DNA of 64,000 nucleotides from Macrostomum hystrix (taxonomy: Eukaryota; Platyhelminthes; Macrostomidae). The DNA lies in the NCBI GenBank assembly GCA_950097015.1, contig CATNEN010000002.1, forward strand, positions 1,984,001 to 2,048,000, read 5' to 3'. Shown here one piece after another: positions 1 to 14,126 of the stretch (positions are counted from its first letter, which is position 1; every line of letters starts with the position of its first letter). The notes below the pieces were generated by a model. That model was not told where the DNA came from and made no database searches. It saw only the letters and a program-made list of their open reading frames with translations. The translations under genes and the position numbers were made by a program.

Positions 1-3000
1 CTTCAAACTTGGGAACAATATCGATGCTGGTTTCAATTCTAAATTTGGCGGAAATCGGTGCCACTAGCAGTCCATTGGCAGCATGCCACATGCCCTTGAC
101 GTTGAAGTGACCAAAATGTGGCGACTGGATCGTGATGGAAGCATCCATCAGAGGAAGACTTTTGAAAGTGATGGCAAGTTCGGTGGTTTCGATGGACTTC
201 ACCGGAGCAACAAGCTTGACCACCAGTCGCTTTTCCTTCACATTCGCAACATCCAAGTCGCACATGACGCCCCATGCCTGTGAGAAGATGTCGCCCAGCT
301 TGGCATTCGCAGCCACATCCAGGAGCAGTCGCCGCGGTAGAATTTTCCAGGTTGCACTGGTGCCCACTGTTGCAGTTTTCGATTGAACCTCCGTGCTAGC
401 CATCGCGCTGAAGTGTCCCGGCTTCAATCCAACACGACCTGAAGTCTTGATGATTGGCGAGGAAACCGACACGAAGAAGTCAATGGAGATCGCGCCTGTG
501 TTGTCCCACTTTGGCATCCAGCCAGTGATTGTCAGCTCGTTTCGGATGGACAGCACCGTGATGTGACCCGTCAGGTCATTCTCGTTCACTCTAAAAGTCA
601 GATCTTGTACTCCGAAAAGCTTAGTGTCCAGCTTGACCATCAATTGTCGAGTAGTATCCTTCGCCTCGAAATCGTATGTAATAGATGTCTTATCCCAAGA
701 TTCCAGTGGTGTCTTGACAGTCGCAGTTGCGAAGACTCTGCCGCCTCCAACTTGGACTTCCTCCGACAGTGTATACTCGCCAAGCCGGTTGCATAGAATG
801 CTGTGACTTCCAGATGCTGAGATTTGCGAGTTTTCTACCTTGCTAGAAAAGGTTGACTGCAGACTCAATCGTTCATTAATCTTCTCGATGTACATCGACA
901 GGTAGAAAAGCGACTTAATCTCTGCACTGCCCACCTCCTCACCCGTCTTGGCAATTCTGATCGAGTTCTCGCCTACCAGTGGAGATTTCAGTCTCAGCTC
1001 TAGGTTCATGCCTTCTTCAGCCCTTTTCCATTCGAAGTTGAACACTGATGTTTCAACGACGCTCCAAGGAGCCTGGGCCGTGAACCCTACAGAGACTGAT
1101 TGCTGGCTGACCTCTGCTCTGCCGTTGAATAGCATCGCTCCGAAAACTCCGTTGTTGAACGATACTTTAAGCTGGTGCTGCTTGAACTCAAATGCGAACT
1201 TCGTTTTGTCCACTTCATAGATTTCGCTGTCGATTTCCAAATCTCCCGCAAGCTGCCCCGCTGAACTTTCAATTTTGCCTCGCATCTCATGAGTACCAAG
1301 GTAGTCTTGTTCGAGCTTGAACGAGAACGAGCTCTGAGATTCAACCATTGAGCTCATCATGATTGCCAGTTTGCTGTCTTTGGCATTCTCAAAGGCCGTT
1401 TTTAGATGGAGCTTTACCTGAATTGTCTGTCCATGTGAATAGGCTTGGTCAATTTGCAGGGTGATTGGTGCCGAATTCGCAGACTTAATTTCAACCCACT
1501 CAACGGCAGCAAACTGGAACTTCGTATTCTCCAGCCTGGTCGCGCTGTACTTGATGGAGTGCTTTCCCAAATATGCGCTATCAAATGTTGCTTTCATGTC
1601 CCTTTGGCTATCTTTGTAGTTGGTTTCAATTGCGATCTTGTTCTCTCCAGTGTAGTCGTTGATCAGTTTGAGCTCGGAAAGAGTGGAGTGGAGTGGAGTG
1701 GAGTGAGACAGATCTTGTGAATAAGAGCCAGATAGGTGCGTGAAGTGCAAGCCCTGCCAGATAGTACGCAGAGTGACCGCTCCCAGTGAGGTTTTGCCTG
1801 TCTTGCTTTTCTTCGCCTGGATGCTGAACAAAGTCCCGTAACTCCTAATCAGTGTTAATTCGGCGTCAAACTGACTTGTGTGACTCTGAGAGAAGCCAAT
1901 AACGATAGAATGCACTGGCGCCTCCGTATTCGTTCTTTGTTTGTAATTGGCTGAGAGTAGAGCGCTTTCGCCGTACCTGTGCTGTGTTTGAATATGCACT
2001 TCGTGCTCGTTGATGTTTATCGAAACCTTTCGCTCAAAGTTCGTCCAAGTGAAGCCACTGCCTTCCAGCTTTACTGTCATAGTGAATCCCGGAGTGGCTA
2101 CTTTGATGTTCATCTTTTTTGATGAATCAGTCGATTCGCTGTCCAGTTCCAGTGTCAACTTTTGGCTGTTGTTCGCGAAAGCCGTGATGGTCATCTTGCC
2201 GAGGTCGCGCTTGATCTGGACCTTGGTGCCTCCGATTGTGGGCAGAGACGCTTCGAATTCACCGACGAAGTTGACGCACTGGCCCTTGTAAACTACTGGC
2301 GCGTGATACTTGGACCTGATCTCCAAATAGTTGCTGAAGTCCCAGAGTGTTCCCTGGTGTGCTAGTCGCACTGACATCCGGTCAGTGGCAGGTGTCTCCA
2401 AGCTGAACTCGCTCTTCATTCCTTCTTCGTCGATATTGAATCTTCCCTGGTATTCGAAGGCACTGGACATGTCTAGCTTGACGGACAGCCTGTTGTTGAA
2501 CCGCCACCAGTTTCCGTGATGATGTAAGTAAAATTCTGCTTGTCTCGTTGATTCACCTGAAATTTTCGCATCAGCGAGAATTTCGAAATCGTTTAATCCG
2601 TTCAACGTTGACTGCTGGCTGAGTTCCAATGTCAGGTGGCTAACAGTGATCGTAGCTTCAGTTTTCTTGCCATCCTGACTGATGGAGACAGACAAGACGG
2701 AAGGCACATTGACGGTAAAGACGCGCTTGCTTCTCACACTGCCGTAAGTAGTTTTTATCAATTGTGTCATGAGCTGTGTCTCGCTCAGTGCCACCTGCAA
2801 TTCCATGTTGAAGGCTGTTGTCGGCTCCGACCTGAAGTCACCATCCAGCTTGACTCTGGCAGCATCGGCGTATCCGAAGAACTTCAGTGGCAGCTTGGTA
2901 TCGAGCAGGAAAACAGCTGGCGATGTGGACCTGACAAGCTTTGTTCTGACCTCAAGATCGTGACTGCCGAAGGCTGCATTCCAGCGGCCCGTCAGCTTAA

Positions 3001-6000
3001 CTTCGAAATTGTCCGGCTCAACTTGCGTAAACAATTCTCCCCAGATTGGTTCGAAGCCTGGTCCATCGACCTGCACTGACACCTTGTTTTTCGAGACGCT
3101 GAAGTGCACTCTAGCTTTCTTTGTCCAGCCAGGGAGCATTAACTCTGATGTTAGTTGGTTATCATCTTCCAAGTTGTGGATGTGAGTAACGCTAATCTCT
3201 CTGTAATCAGGCAGCGAGGTGAGGAGACGGAAGCTTAAACTCGCCCGCGACAGTGACGAAGCCGTGCCACTGATTCGCAGTTCCCACTTTTCAGATAGAA
3301 CGCTCGGCATTTCCAGCATGATCAACAGCTCCTCGCCTTCAGCTGACAACTTGCTCTCGATGGAACCAACTAGTGGCAGTTCAATGCTCAGCGCTCCCGC
3401 GACGCTTGTGAGAAAGTTCCAAGTAACGCCGTAACAAATTCTGTTCATTGACGGTACGCGAAGATCGAACTCGGCGACTCCCTTAAGAACATCCTCCAAA
3501 TTGAACAGAAGCGTCATAGTAACCGGGTCAGTCAACACGCCTTGGAGATTCGCGTTGGCTGACAGGTAGGCCACACCGGTAGACCGCTTCTCTGTCTCGA
3601 ACTTGAAGATTACTGGGACACTCATCCAGCTGCACGTGTGTCTCGCATTGATGCTTAGTTTGCTTTCTTCAACTTTAACTTCTAGACCGGCCTCCTGCCT
3701 GTAGTCCAGCACTGTCGTGTTGACATTCACAATGAAACGACGGGCGTCCGAGAGGCTCATTGTAAAAAGCGCATCATTCTTGACCACTTGATTTCCGCCG
3801 CTGAGAATCAGAATCTCGTGTCTGACCGAATCGGAGATCATCAACTTAGCCTCGGCGGAGATCACTGGGAGCCCTGTTAGTTCCAACGTCGCCTTCAAAT
3901 GACCAGAGCCTGGTTGCTCCAGCACGAGCTTCATAGATTTTGTGTTGCCCCAGGCGTTAAGGGTTCCTTCGAGTTGAACAGCGTCACGCCTCAGGGCTTC
4001 AAACTTCAAATTGGCTGACGAGCTGCTCACTGGATTTTCCTCGGAGAAGCTTGCGGCCATTGTGAAGCCTCTGAATGCGATTTCCTTTTTGATTGATCGC
4101 CGGCCTCCAATTTCGTTGGATAGTTCGATCTTGCTCTTCACAGTCCAGTACAGCCAGTCAGTGAAGCTCATTTGGACGGTCGCATTCATCTCTTTCAGCA
4201 GAAAGGAGAAAGGAGTCTTGGCATAGAAATTTCCCTCGAATCCTGGCGAGCCCATCTTACAGTTCAAACCGGCTGTGAAAGCAGGAATGCTTGGCGACTC
4301 AAACTTGACTGCAGCGTCGTAGGACGAAGAGGCCTCGATAGTCTGATGAGCGCCAACTTTGATTGTCTCGAAACCCTCGATGTTAGTATCAATCTGAGAA
4401 GCAAACCTCACACTACTCCAGCCGTTGAGTTGGAAACTATTCGCAACCTGAACCTGAGCACCATTGCTCTTGACCTTGAAGCCGTGCTCATTTTCCACGA
4501 AGCGGCTCACAGCCCGATTTCGAGCATGAAGCTTTAGCTCTTCCAGAGCGTCGAATGGAGTTTGAATCTTCCAAGTACCGGACACTTCCTCATCTCCAAC
4601 CGTGAACTCACTGCTACCAAAAATGCGTCTTCCATTGTACTGAAAATATGCACTTGATAGCCATTTTCCGGCGTCATCAATCTGATGATTGAGCACAAAG
4701 CGTGAGTCAGCCTTCCAGTTTTTCGGTGGATTCATCTTCACTTCTAAATTGGCCTTCTTCCAGCCGTTGTGTCTGCCTTGCAGCTCAACCATTCGAAACT
4801 CGGTGAAGTAGTCATGCTTCGCAACCATGCTAATCCAGGTTTCGCCGCTTTCTTTTCCCCTAGCGAATGTTACCTTCAGCCGAGAGATAGCCTCGAAAGG
4901 CGTTTTAGCTTCCAACTCGAAGGTTCCATCGCTTCCGATGGTGTTGTTGATGCTCACTTTGCGATCGTCTCCGCAGTTAGCCACAATGTTGGTCGTTGCG
5001 GAATCGGCAGAAATCCTACTCGCGAGGCTCAAACCTCGACTGTTGTACGGCGACTTATCATCAATCGCAAACTTCACGGTTTCAACGCCGCTCTGCGTTA
5101 ATTGAGAATACTCGACTGAAGACGTTCGGGCCTCATTGTAGACCAGTGATGCTTTCACGTCCTTTTCAGTTTGTTTCCATAAGTAGACAGTGCTGATTTT
5201 AATCGACTTCATCCATTCGACTGGAGTTTCAACAACCAGTCCGTAGTCCAGCTTCCCGGCGCGATCCTGTCTGCGAACGGTCACGCCAAGCACGTTGTCT
5301 CCATTGTGATTGAGCTCGACAGCCACTCGGTCTTCACCAGAGCGGCTAACTTGAACCAACAGCCGCTCCCGTTTGACAATGTTGAACGGTGTGTGCAACA
5401 CTAGCTCACTCATCTTTGTTGCTTCAGAATTCAGTTGCTTGGTAGTCAGCTTGATCAGCTCATCGTTCCAGTAGATCTCACTGCTTGATGAGTATTCCAT
5501 GTCCCCATCCTCTCGCTCTGAGTAGATCAGACCCATTCTGGACAGGCTTTCGTGTGGAGTATCCACTTTAAGGTGCATTCTGTTACGAGCTTCGGAGAGG
5601 AGGATGTCGGCTTGATAGTCTCCGACGAAGGGCACCTTGAGTTGGACGTTCGCTTCATATCGATTAGCCGACTTAACAATGAGCTTCAGTTTGAGATCCT
5701 CCATGAATGGTGCGCTTACCAGGAAGTTGGCTGCTGACTGGCGGTTTCCGTGCGCAGTGTTTTCATCATAGCCATCAAAGTCGATCGTTATCACTTTTCC
5801 AGTCATGTATGTAAACTTGGACGATGTTTTTACGATTTGTCTATTGTGTTTGTGATTCCACACAGTTGACAATGTCCTGAAGCCTGGGAACGGTGTAGCA
5901 AGGCTGATGTTTCCACGAGATTCCGCACCGTCTCGAGTTGGATAGAAGTCAAAGTTTGAGATAAGATCCACTGATTCCCCGTCATTCACTGCAACTTTAA

Positions 6001-9000
6001 CCTTGCTGGTAAACTGTTTTAGATCGTCCTTGTGGGTGAAATCCAACAGCAGCTTGGGAAACCAGTTCAGAGTGCTGTTTGTCTGCAAGCTTAGGCCGAC
6101 GTCCCTTCCACTGTAGGCGCCTTTGTTGAAGCCGTGCACCTCCATTATCACAATCTTCTCCGTCTTTAAGTCAACATCCAATTTGGACTTGATTTCGGTG
6201 GATGTCAGCCAGTGATTGAGCTCAAATTTCATGAAGCTAGCGTGGGCCCATGGTGTAACAATGCTCAGTCTAGAATGGAAGTTGTTGATGTTTCCAAGGT
6301 TCACCAGCAGATCCGCCTTGAAACGCCGGCCATTAGTGATGCTCTCAATCTGCAGTTTCCTGACGCGAAGAGAGCCATAGCCATCCAGCTTCAAGGTGAT
6401 GTTCTCGTACCTTCGGAATGGCGTCTGTAGATGAAGCGTCGAAACAATTCCCTTTTCTGTCCAGCCGTCGTTGATGTCGTACATGAAGTTTGCTGACACT
6501 TTCTTATCCTTTGCGTACTCAACTTCGATGTACTTGTTGCTTTTTAACGGCTCATTTCTTTCGTTCAATCGGATCGCCACCGCGCCACTAGGAACGCTGA
6601 TTTCCAAGCGACCTACTCTCTCTTGCAGATGCGCCCTGCGTGTCGTTTGGAACAGTCCGTCAAGCCGCAGTCCATCAGACTGCTGACGCCTTGGATTCCA
6701 GAACAGCTCCGCTAGAAGTCTGTGGGTACTGTCCTCGCTGCCGAGCTGCAGTTTAGCTTGCACATCAACTCCGGGAGCGTTGATCTTACCGTTCATTACT
6801 GCACTCTTGTAGTCGAATTTCCCTGCCGCATCAGCGGAGTAAGTGACGCCGGCTGTTGTTAGCATGGCGGACACGGACGGTTCGCTGGAACTGGTGTCAA
6901 CACTCAGCTCAGCTGACACATCAGCCAGATCGTGCAGACTGAGCCTGCCGCTGATCTTGTGCTTGGAATCCTTCTGCAGCAGCTCCGCCTTTGTAGTATA
7001 GACTGTCTCGAGCATAGTCAGAGTGGTTTCAAACGCAACCGATCCCTTCTCTGGGTTGTTCTCCAGTTTCGAGGCGATGTTGCCGATGAGGCCACTGTTT
7101 AGCGAGGCAGTGTAGAACACAGTTCCGGGTTGCCTCTTGAAGTTCAGAGTTGTTGAAACCCTCTCGCTGCCCATGGAGTAGATCAGTCGGGAAGAGAGCT
7201 CTGACCACACTAGGTCGTGCATAAAAGAAGCCTCCACGCCATACTTTACTTCTCCGTGCTGCACAATGGTTTTGAGCTTGTGCTCGTGTCCTGACGACGG
7301 TTTTTCAATGGTGTACTTGCCGAATAGACGGATTATTTGTCTGTTGGCATCCTCGAAGCTTGCATCCAGTTCATAGTCGTGATAGTTGGTTCGCTTAAAA
7401 GCCAAAGCCACGTAGTTATTGAGATGCGCCATGTCGGAGAAAATGGTCTTAACACTGCTTCGAAGGTTGTGCCCGTCAGATGTCAAATCGAGCTTGATCG
7501 CCGGTTCGATTTTCACAGTCCGCTCTGTTTCGTGACCAAAGGTGTAGCCGACTGTGGTCAGTCCGGAGATGCTACTGGCAGCGATGTTGTAGTTAGACTC
7601 GATGCGGCCACTATATAATGGCGAGTTGACACTTGCTGTGGCCGATGCCTGTCCGTTGTCATATTTTAATTGAGTCCTGAAGCCGATAGGACTTGTCAGC
7701 AGATTCTCAATAGTGGCGGCCATCTCCCAGCTCTTCTTCGATGAAATCTTGCTGTAGCCGTAGGCGCCCTTAAGAATGATCGGTCTCGAGTTTAGTAGGC
7801 GCACTTCTAGAGCCGATAGCTCCATTCTGAAGTGTTGCGAGGTCTCAATCAGATTGTACCTGGCCTTCGCACTAGCATACGTCACACCGTCCATCTCGGC
7901 CAACAGACTCATCTCATTTCCATCGGTTCCAGTTGTGAGGCTCATTTCAGTCTTTCCCTTCTTCCATGGTGTTTCAAGGATCGCCTCCAGCTTCTTCCCA
8001 GCCGAATCGAACTTCATTTCGGCTTGAATCTTTCTGTCATTTCTGGAGCCCGGCATGTCAACCAGCGCCCTCCAGTGCCGATCAACTCCGGTCTTCCTGT
8101 TGATCAGGTGCAGCAGGTAGCTGTCGTGGGTGTCCTTCTTGATCATCGATAGGTCCAACTCGAAGCCGGCAAGGAGCGGTGTCTGTGGCGCATCCGGGGC
8201 AGTAAGGTACGGGTAGCGTACTTCTGAGCAGAACTCAACACCAAGAACCTTCTCAATAACGCCGCCACTTGAGCAGATTTTCTTGGAGACAGTCAGATCG
8301 CGTCTCATTCTCTGCTCGCGCTCCACAGATCGATGGACGATGAAAAAGCTGGTCTTGGCATTCAGAATATTTTGGCGCTGCCTCGGCTGATGAATTTCAA
8401 CTTTCAGCTCCTCTCCGTTGGCAGCCTTCACACTGGCCTGCATCTCCGTGCTTGTGAAAATGTTGCTAACCATCTTGACTCCATAATCACCGTAGATGGT
8501 GTTAATCCCGAGCATGCCGCTGACGTGCACGGCGCCCGATGGTACAAGTTTGCCCTCAAATTCGAACTCTGGCGGCCACTGCATCAACTTCTTCAGGTTC
8601 ACTTTGCTGTTGGCCTTCAGAATGAATGAAGCTGTTCCGTTGATTCCCAGTCGAAGCGGGAAGCCAGAAATTGTCGGGATTGTAACTTGCGTATCCATAA
8701 AGGAGATGGACTTCGACCAGCTGATATCGCTCATTCGTCTCAGGGAGTTCAGCAGCTCAAAGATGTTACCGCTGCTTCTCTCAAGGTCTTCTTTCCACAA
8801 ATCCAGAAACGCGATCTGGTGGCCAAAGATCTTGATGTCCAGATTGCCTCCAATCTTATCTTCGATCACCTTGAAGGTGTTATCCAGCTGTGCTAGCTCT
8901 GTGTTGGTGTTTGTCTCGTTACTCTTGTTGCTCCTCGGGCCTAGGTACTTCTCCAGCAGGACTTCCATACCCTGGACTCGTCCGCCGACCTCAAGGAAAT

Positions 9001-12000
9001 TCAGCGACTTGCCAAACAGATCGAGTGTCATGTTGAGTGTAGCAGATCTGGGAAGGAAGCTCTTCTGCGACCAGATGAGGTTCGATTCCACCTTCGCACC
9101 AGCGTTCAGATAGTTTGAGAAGAAGGACTTCTCAATGTTGCGGCTAAACTTCAGCTTGTCCATGTCGTATTGATTCTTCAGCTTGACATCTTCAACAATC
9201 ATGCGGATGTCCTGCTTGTGCGGATCGGAGGTCTCAACCAGATTCGTCAGATGCGTCCACATGAAGGAGGCGAACTGATTGCTGCTTTCGGCGGTCAGAA
9301 GTTCGCGCACAGTTTCCAGGACTTCGATGTTGGGACAGGTCATCAGACCCAAGTAGGCTGCGATTCTCAGCTCGGAGTCCAAATCCATGTTCCTGATCAG
9401 CCTCAGCAGCGGCCTCCTGTCCACGGAGCACGGAGTTCGTCGAAGAGCCTCAATGGCGGCGACGCGAACTTCCATCAGGTTGGACTCTTTGTTTGCGCAG
9501 TGAGCAACGGCGGGCAGCAGCTCAGTCAGGTATCCAGCGTTTCCCACCGCCTTCAGAGCCACCAGGAGGGTTTTCCTGTCTCCAGCGGAACAGTCGGATC
9601 CGATCAGCGTTTGAATCGCAGCTCCAATGCTCCTCACAACGGGCTCTTCATTGCAGTTGTCGTGGGCCTTGCAATACTGATTGACCAGGGCGGTAATACC
9701 TAGCTGGGCCTGCTGTCTTGGCGAGTCCACCTGCAGCAGCGGAAGTAGGCTCTCCAGCATCTCTTTGGTGGGTTCCTGAACAAAGGCCAGGGAAGTGAGC
9801 CAAGCGTCCGCTTCGGTTGAGGACACCTGGCCGCTAACAATCAGGCCTTTCATCATCTGCACGGCGGCCGGTGTGGTCACCGCTGGCAGGGCGTCAAAAA
9901 AGAACTGCTTCGCCATCTGATTGTTCCGGCGGCACACGGTGAAGCCTTCGACATCTCGACGCATGGCGACCAGCTGCTCAGTGGACAGCTCTCTCAGGCG
10001 GTAGATAAGCTCGTTGAAAAGTGCAGGCGTCTTGGGGACAATCACTGTGCCTAGGTCGCACAGGCTGCTGAGCACGGATCTCACATTCTCCTCAGGGTTT
10101 TGCGAGGCCAGCTTGTAGTCGTGATGCTGGTACTCCAGCTTGCTGCGCCTAAACATGTGGTCTGAAATTGATTGGATGTTGACATGCTTGTTCAAACTGT
10201 GAAAACTCTTGATGCTGTATAAGAAGTACTTTTACTGGGAGGCTAAGATATTGTGCTGATAGTACAATTGATCTGCATAACAGTAATGATTGATACGATT
10301 CTCATCGATGAATAGGCGAAAATTTTCTGCTCACAAATATTTTTCATATAGTCATGTCGGCTATTATTGTTTTCGATATTTTATTGATTCAATTATCAAT
10401 TTTTACACTTTTGAATCAATATTGACTCGCCATTGAATTGTCACCACGGCCTTCGAGGTCTTCGTTGAATATCTAGACGATGCTGGCTCGTGGTCTTTCC
10501 CCAGGGGGAGAAGCAGCGTTGTCTTTCTACTCTAAAAACCCGAGAGAAACCAGTTCAGCTGTGCTCAAGCGCACATAAACCTTTGACCCTCGCCCTTAAC
10601 AGTTGGAAAATAGGAGAGAGCAGTGCTCAGATAAAAGGCCAACAACGCGGTGCAATGAGCAATCTGCGTTGCCCCCTACAGACCATAGAGGACAACAGGC
10701 GGTGCAGTCGACTTTGACCCTTTTTCTTATTCGCTTTCGCTTTTTCATTTTTTTACCTTTCCTGTGACCAATCTTATCTCGGGCCCCTGCGGTCGACTCT
10801 AAATTTGGAACTTTGAGTTGGTTTGGTGCAAGAGCTCTGCCGATAGCAAGCAGAGCTACCTGTTATCTGGGCGGCAACAATTAGGAAAAGGCAGTGCGAT
10901 ATGAAAGAACGAAATCACAGCTGAGAAGGTTCAACTAACCCTTGCTCTTTCCTCTAGAAAAATGTAGCACAATATTGACTGCTGATTATTAATTAGTTGC
11001 TAAATACTGGAACGGATGAAAAATACAGTAAAAACAATTTTCATTGCCTCTACGCTCGTACTCCGGTTCACGTCTCATTACTCCCCTGTCTTATCTCTGT
11101 CGCAACTCAGTCTCATCTCTCCCTGTCTCATCTCTCCACCGTCTCATCTCTCCACCGTCTCATCTCTCCCCCGTCTCATCTCTCCCCCCGTCTCATCTCT
11201 CCCCAGACTTATCTCTCCCTGCCTCAAATCTCCCCTGTCTCATCTCTCCCCTGTCTCATCTTTCGCCTGCCTCATCTCTCCCGTGTCTCATCTCTCCACC
11301 GTCTCAAATCTCCCCAGACAGACTCGTATCTCTCCCTGCCTCAAATCTCCCTGTCTCATCTGTTCCTGTCTCATCTGTTCCTGTCTCATCTGTTCCTGTC
11401 TCATCTGTTCCTGTCTCATCTGTTCCTGTCTCATCTGTTCCTGTCTCATCTGTTCCTGTCTCATCTGTTCCTGTCTCATCTGTGGACTGGACTGGAGTCC
11501 TTGGACTAGCTTCAAAGGTTTTAATGTTTTTAAGAACAGTTTTAAAACTATACCATCTTACACCACTTTAGACCAATTTGGTGTATAGTACAATCAATCA
11601 ATAGCTTCACCTTTGAGATCTAAATGAACATTTCATACTTGGGTGGATACTGGCATGCCTGTGCTTTTGATTTCTTACAAAATAAACTCACCGTGCGCAA
11701 TTCGGATGATGCCGCCAGTGCCGACAAAGGTCATCTTCTGCTCGACCACGGTGACAGCTCCGGCGGTCTCCGTGCTGAACGGCCTGAACATGTGCTCCTC
11801 CTGACAGGCTGCCTCTTTGAGGTGCCCGGACGTGTCGTAGCTCATCTGGCAGGTGCGGTTGGCCCTCGTCAGCGGCATCGACTGGATCCGGGCCGAGGTT
11901 CGATACGAGCTGCTCTGGAAGCTACTCCGCACCTTCTGCTGATCCGGGCAGCTCATCAGGTCGGTGATCTTTGTGACGCGGACCTCCTTACCGGAATCCT

Positions 12001-14126
12001 GCTGGACATTGTAGGTCACCTTGCAGCGACCGCTGATGTCAGTCTGGGCGGAGGTGTGAAAACGGTTTTTGTTTTATTGTCTTCAGTTTTGTTTTAAACC
12101 AGCTTCAATCTATTAAACTCGGATCGATAATATTCTGTATTGATGGAATAATTGACGTGTCTGACCTATCGAATTATCGACCGCTGGTGCACTTCCGAGC
12201 TAAACTTAGTTAACTTAGTTAACAGTAGAAAGACAACGTGGATATTTTAAATGCCCGCTGCCTAATTAACGATAGCTCTCACACCGAATGACCGATTTTC
12301 GTGAAAGCCCACCATGTGAATCCAAATTCTCCACCCTTTACGATGAACTAGCTTTGAAATCCATCTGGCGCCAGCATCGTCGAGATATTCAGCAATTCTT
12401 GTCGGAGACCCTGGTGACAAGGACAGCTAACATTGCTCTGTATTAACCTCTTTGGCGAATTCAAATGGGTTCAAAAATGTAAAAATTAGCCAACAGTCAA
12501 TGATTGCCAACATGGTTACATGATGAAATTCGTGAGACAAGAAGAATTAAGTCTACATTGGTGATTTTTGACGCTAGACACCCCGACGATGCTGATGTTT
12601 TGTGATTCTGGAAGTTGTTTCATCGGATAAAGCGGAAAATTTTAGTCCCTGTTCTGGATTTTTTGGTGATCGACTGAACATTTTTCTTGATGCAGAAAAA
12701 AACGTCTGTATTGAAATACCCTTTAAGGTCTTTCTAATTTTTAATATTATTAGCTTTTTAATTGTGATAATAATAATTGATTACACCTGCCTCGACGCAC
12801 CTGAAGGCTGCGTTCAGTCCATGGAATCCTGTATTACACTAGCTGATGCTGGTACCAATTTAAAAGCTGGGTGAACTGAAGCAACACAGAGTTAATTGAG
12901 TCTTACAAACTGTTCACAAGGATGCAAACTGTTCCAGTGGAGGCTGGAATTGAACCCCTGACCTTCAAGTCGTGATTCCGAAGCTCTAAACACTAAAGCT
13001 TGAGCCCCTGCTTAAGCATCTACAAATAATTTAATTATGATCAATCTAAAATTGTCTAAAACTAACTGTAAGAGATCAGCTTTATGGTGAAGAACAGATC
13101 TGTCGATGGTTTTGACACAGGTCAAAAAACACCCTACCTCCACAGCTTGGAATCCGTCAATGCGGCCCGCATTTCCATTCTGCAGCAGTCCGATGATCGC
13201 CTTCTTGATGTTCAGCACCCAGTCGGGCTCGGTGATCTCCGCGCACACGTCGCCAACGAGGCCGTCGTTGTTCAGCGCAAAATGCGCGTCCGAGGCGGTC
13301 AGCTCGCTGGCGAAGCGAGTCTGGTGAGGACTCTCCAGCCAGGACCCGCCGGCGGGGTCCAGCTCCAGCACGCGGATGTCGTTGAGGCGCATCGCCACCT
13401 CGCATGGGGCCAGGAAGTCGAAGACAACCCTAGCGTTGAGGCGCAGTCCGGCCGAGTCCTCGGTGGCGCCGCGGATGTTGGCGCGCATGTCAGTCGAGTA
13501 GTCGAAGGTGTAGGCCCGGCCAACTGTGTAGGCTGGACGAGAGGACTGAGCGGGACAGCTGACGGCGCAACCGCCGCCGCGATGTTGCGGTGACAGAGGC
13601 CCTGGGGGCGAGGAAAAAAATTTAACCTGCATAGTCTCATCAACCTGTTAGACAGACTTAACTACCTGTTAGACAGACATAACTACCTGTTAGACAGACT
13701 TAGCTACCTGTTAGACATACATAACTACCTGTTAGACAGACTTAGCTACCTGTTAGACAGTCTTGGCTATCTGTTAGACAGACATAACTACCTGTTAGAC
13801 AGACATAACTACCTGTTAGACAGACATAACTACCTGTTAGACAGACATAACTACCTGTTAGACATACATAACTACCTGTTAGACAGACATAACTACCTGT
13901 TAGACAGACATATCTATCTGTTAGACAGTCTTGGTTACCTGATAGACACCCTTAGTTACCTAAAAGACTCGATTGATACTGTTTTGACACAATATTGATG
14001 CCTGTGAAACAACATAGCTCACCAACTGGATACAAACTGAATACAATAAATGGAAATGCAGCGTGTTTTCATACCGGCATTCGCCGAAGCCACAAGGAGT
14101 AAAAGCAGAAGTATATTCTGCTTCAT
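1..14126 (-). CDS. apoLp: apolipophorin / apoB-type large lipid transfer protein (5' part, C-terminus off window)
   Basis: Secreted scaffold of circulating lipoprotein particles, of the apoB/vitellogenin/MTP large lipid transfer family. I built four exons: 14126-14075 (ATG at 14124-14126, signal peptide of about 17 residues rich in Leu), 13601-13138, 12043-11692, and 10161 leftwards past position 1. Junction phases agree (1, 0, 1), and each intron is GT-AG. About 3,676 codons are visible. Residues 20-290 read as the N-terminal beta-barrel, with TDISGRCKVTY after intron 2. Residues 291 to about 620 are the helical domain, including an ALKAVGNAGYL motif near 496. The rest is long, beta-rich, amphipathic repeat-like sequence. 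RMRR at residues 907-910 (8300-8311) is a furin-type site, as used to split insect apolipophorins. I sampled the last exon at about eight places and found the frame open each time; I did not check every codon. The stop and any von Willebrand D domain lie outside the window. Each intron holds repetitive DNA. Confidence 0.9.
11090..11486. repeat. 16-bp minisatellite in apolipophorin intron 3
   Basis: About 25 degenerate copies of a pyrimidine-rich unit, core CTGTCTCATCTCTCCC, with a run of near-identical CTGTCTCATCTGTTC units at the right end. It lies wholly inside intron 3 (10162-11691). The same unit forms arrays at 26266-27500 and 48906-49315. ORFs in all frames here are by-products of the repeat. 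Confidence 0.95.
12936..13014 (-). mobile_element. tRNA-derived SINE head or tRNA pseudogene in apolipophorin intron 2
   Basis: Read on the minus strand the segment has a plausible acceptor stem (AGGGGCT against AGCCTCC, six of seven positions pairing counting one G-T), a D-arm-like AGCTTTAGTGTTTAGAGCT, and a B-box-like GGGGTTCAATTCC at the usual spacing. The anticodon arm is poor, so a working tRNA is unlikely. A polymerase III-derived SINE head or decayed tRNA copy is the best reading. Confidence 0.6.
13640..13965. repeat. 21-bp minisatellite in apolipophorin intron 1
   Basis: About 15 copies of CTGTTAGACAGACATAACTA plus one base, with CTT/CAT alternation and more divergence at the right end. 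It fills most of the 473-bp intron (13602-14074) that separates the signal-peptide exon from exon 2. Confidence 0.95.

Noticed and set aside
13157-13643. Other-frame ORFs over apolipophorin exon 2
   Set aside because: The frame with GCAVSCPAQ...GFQAVE joins the neighbouring exons in the correct phase; the others do not.
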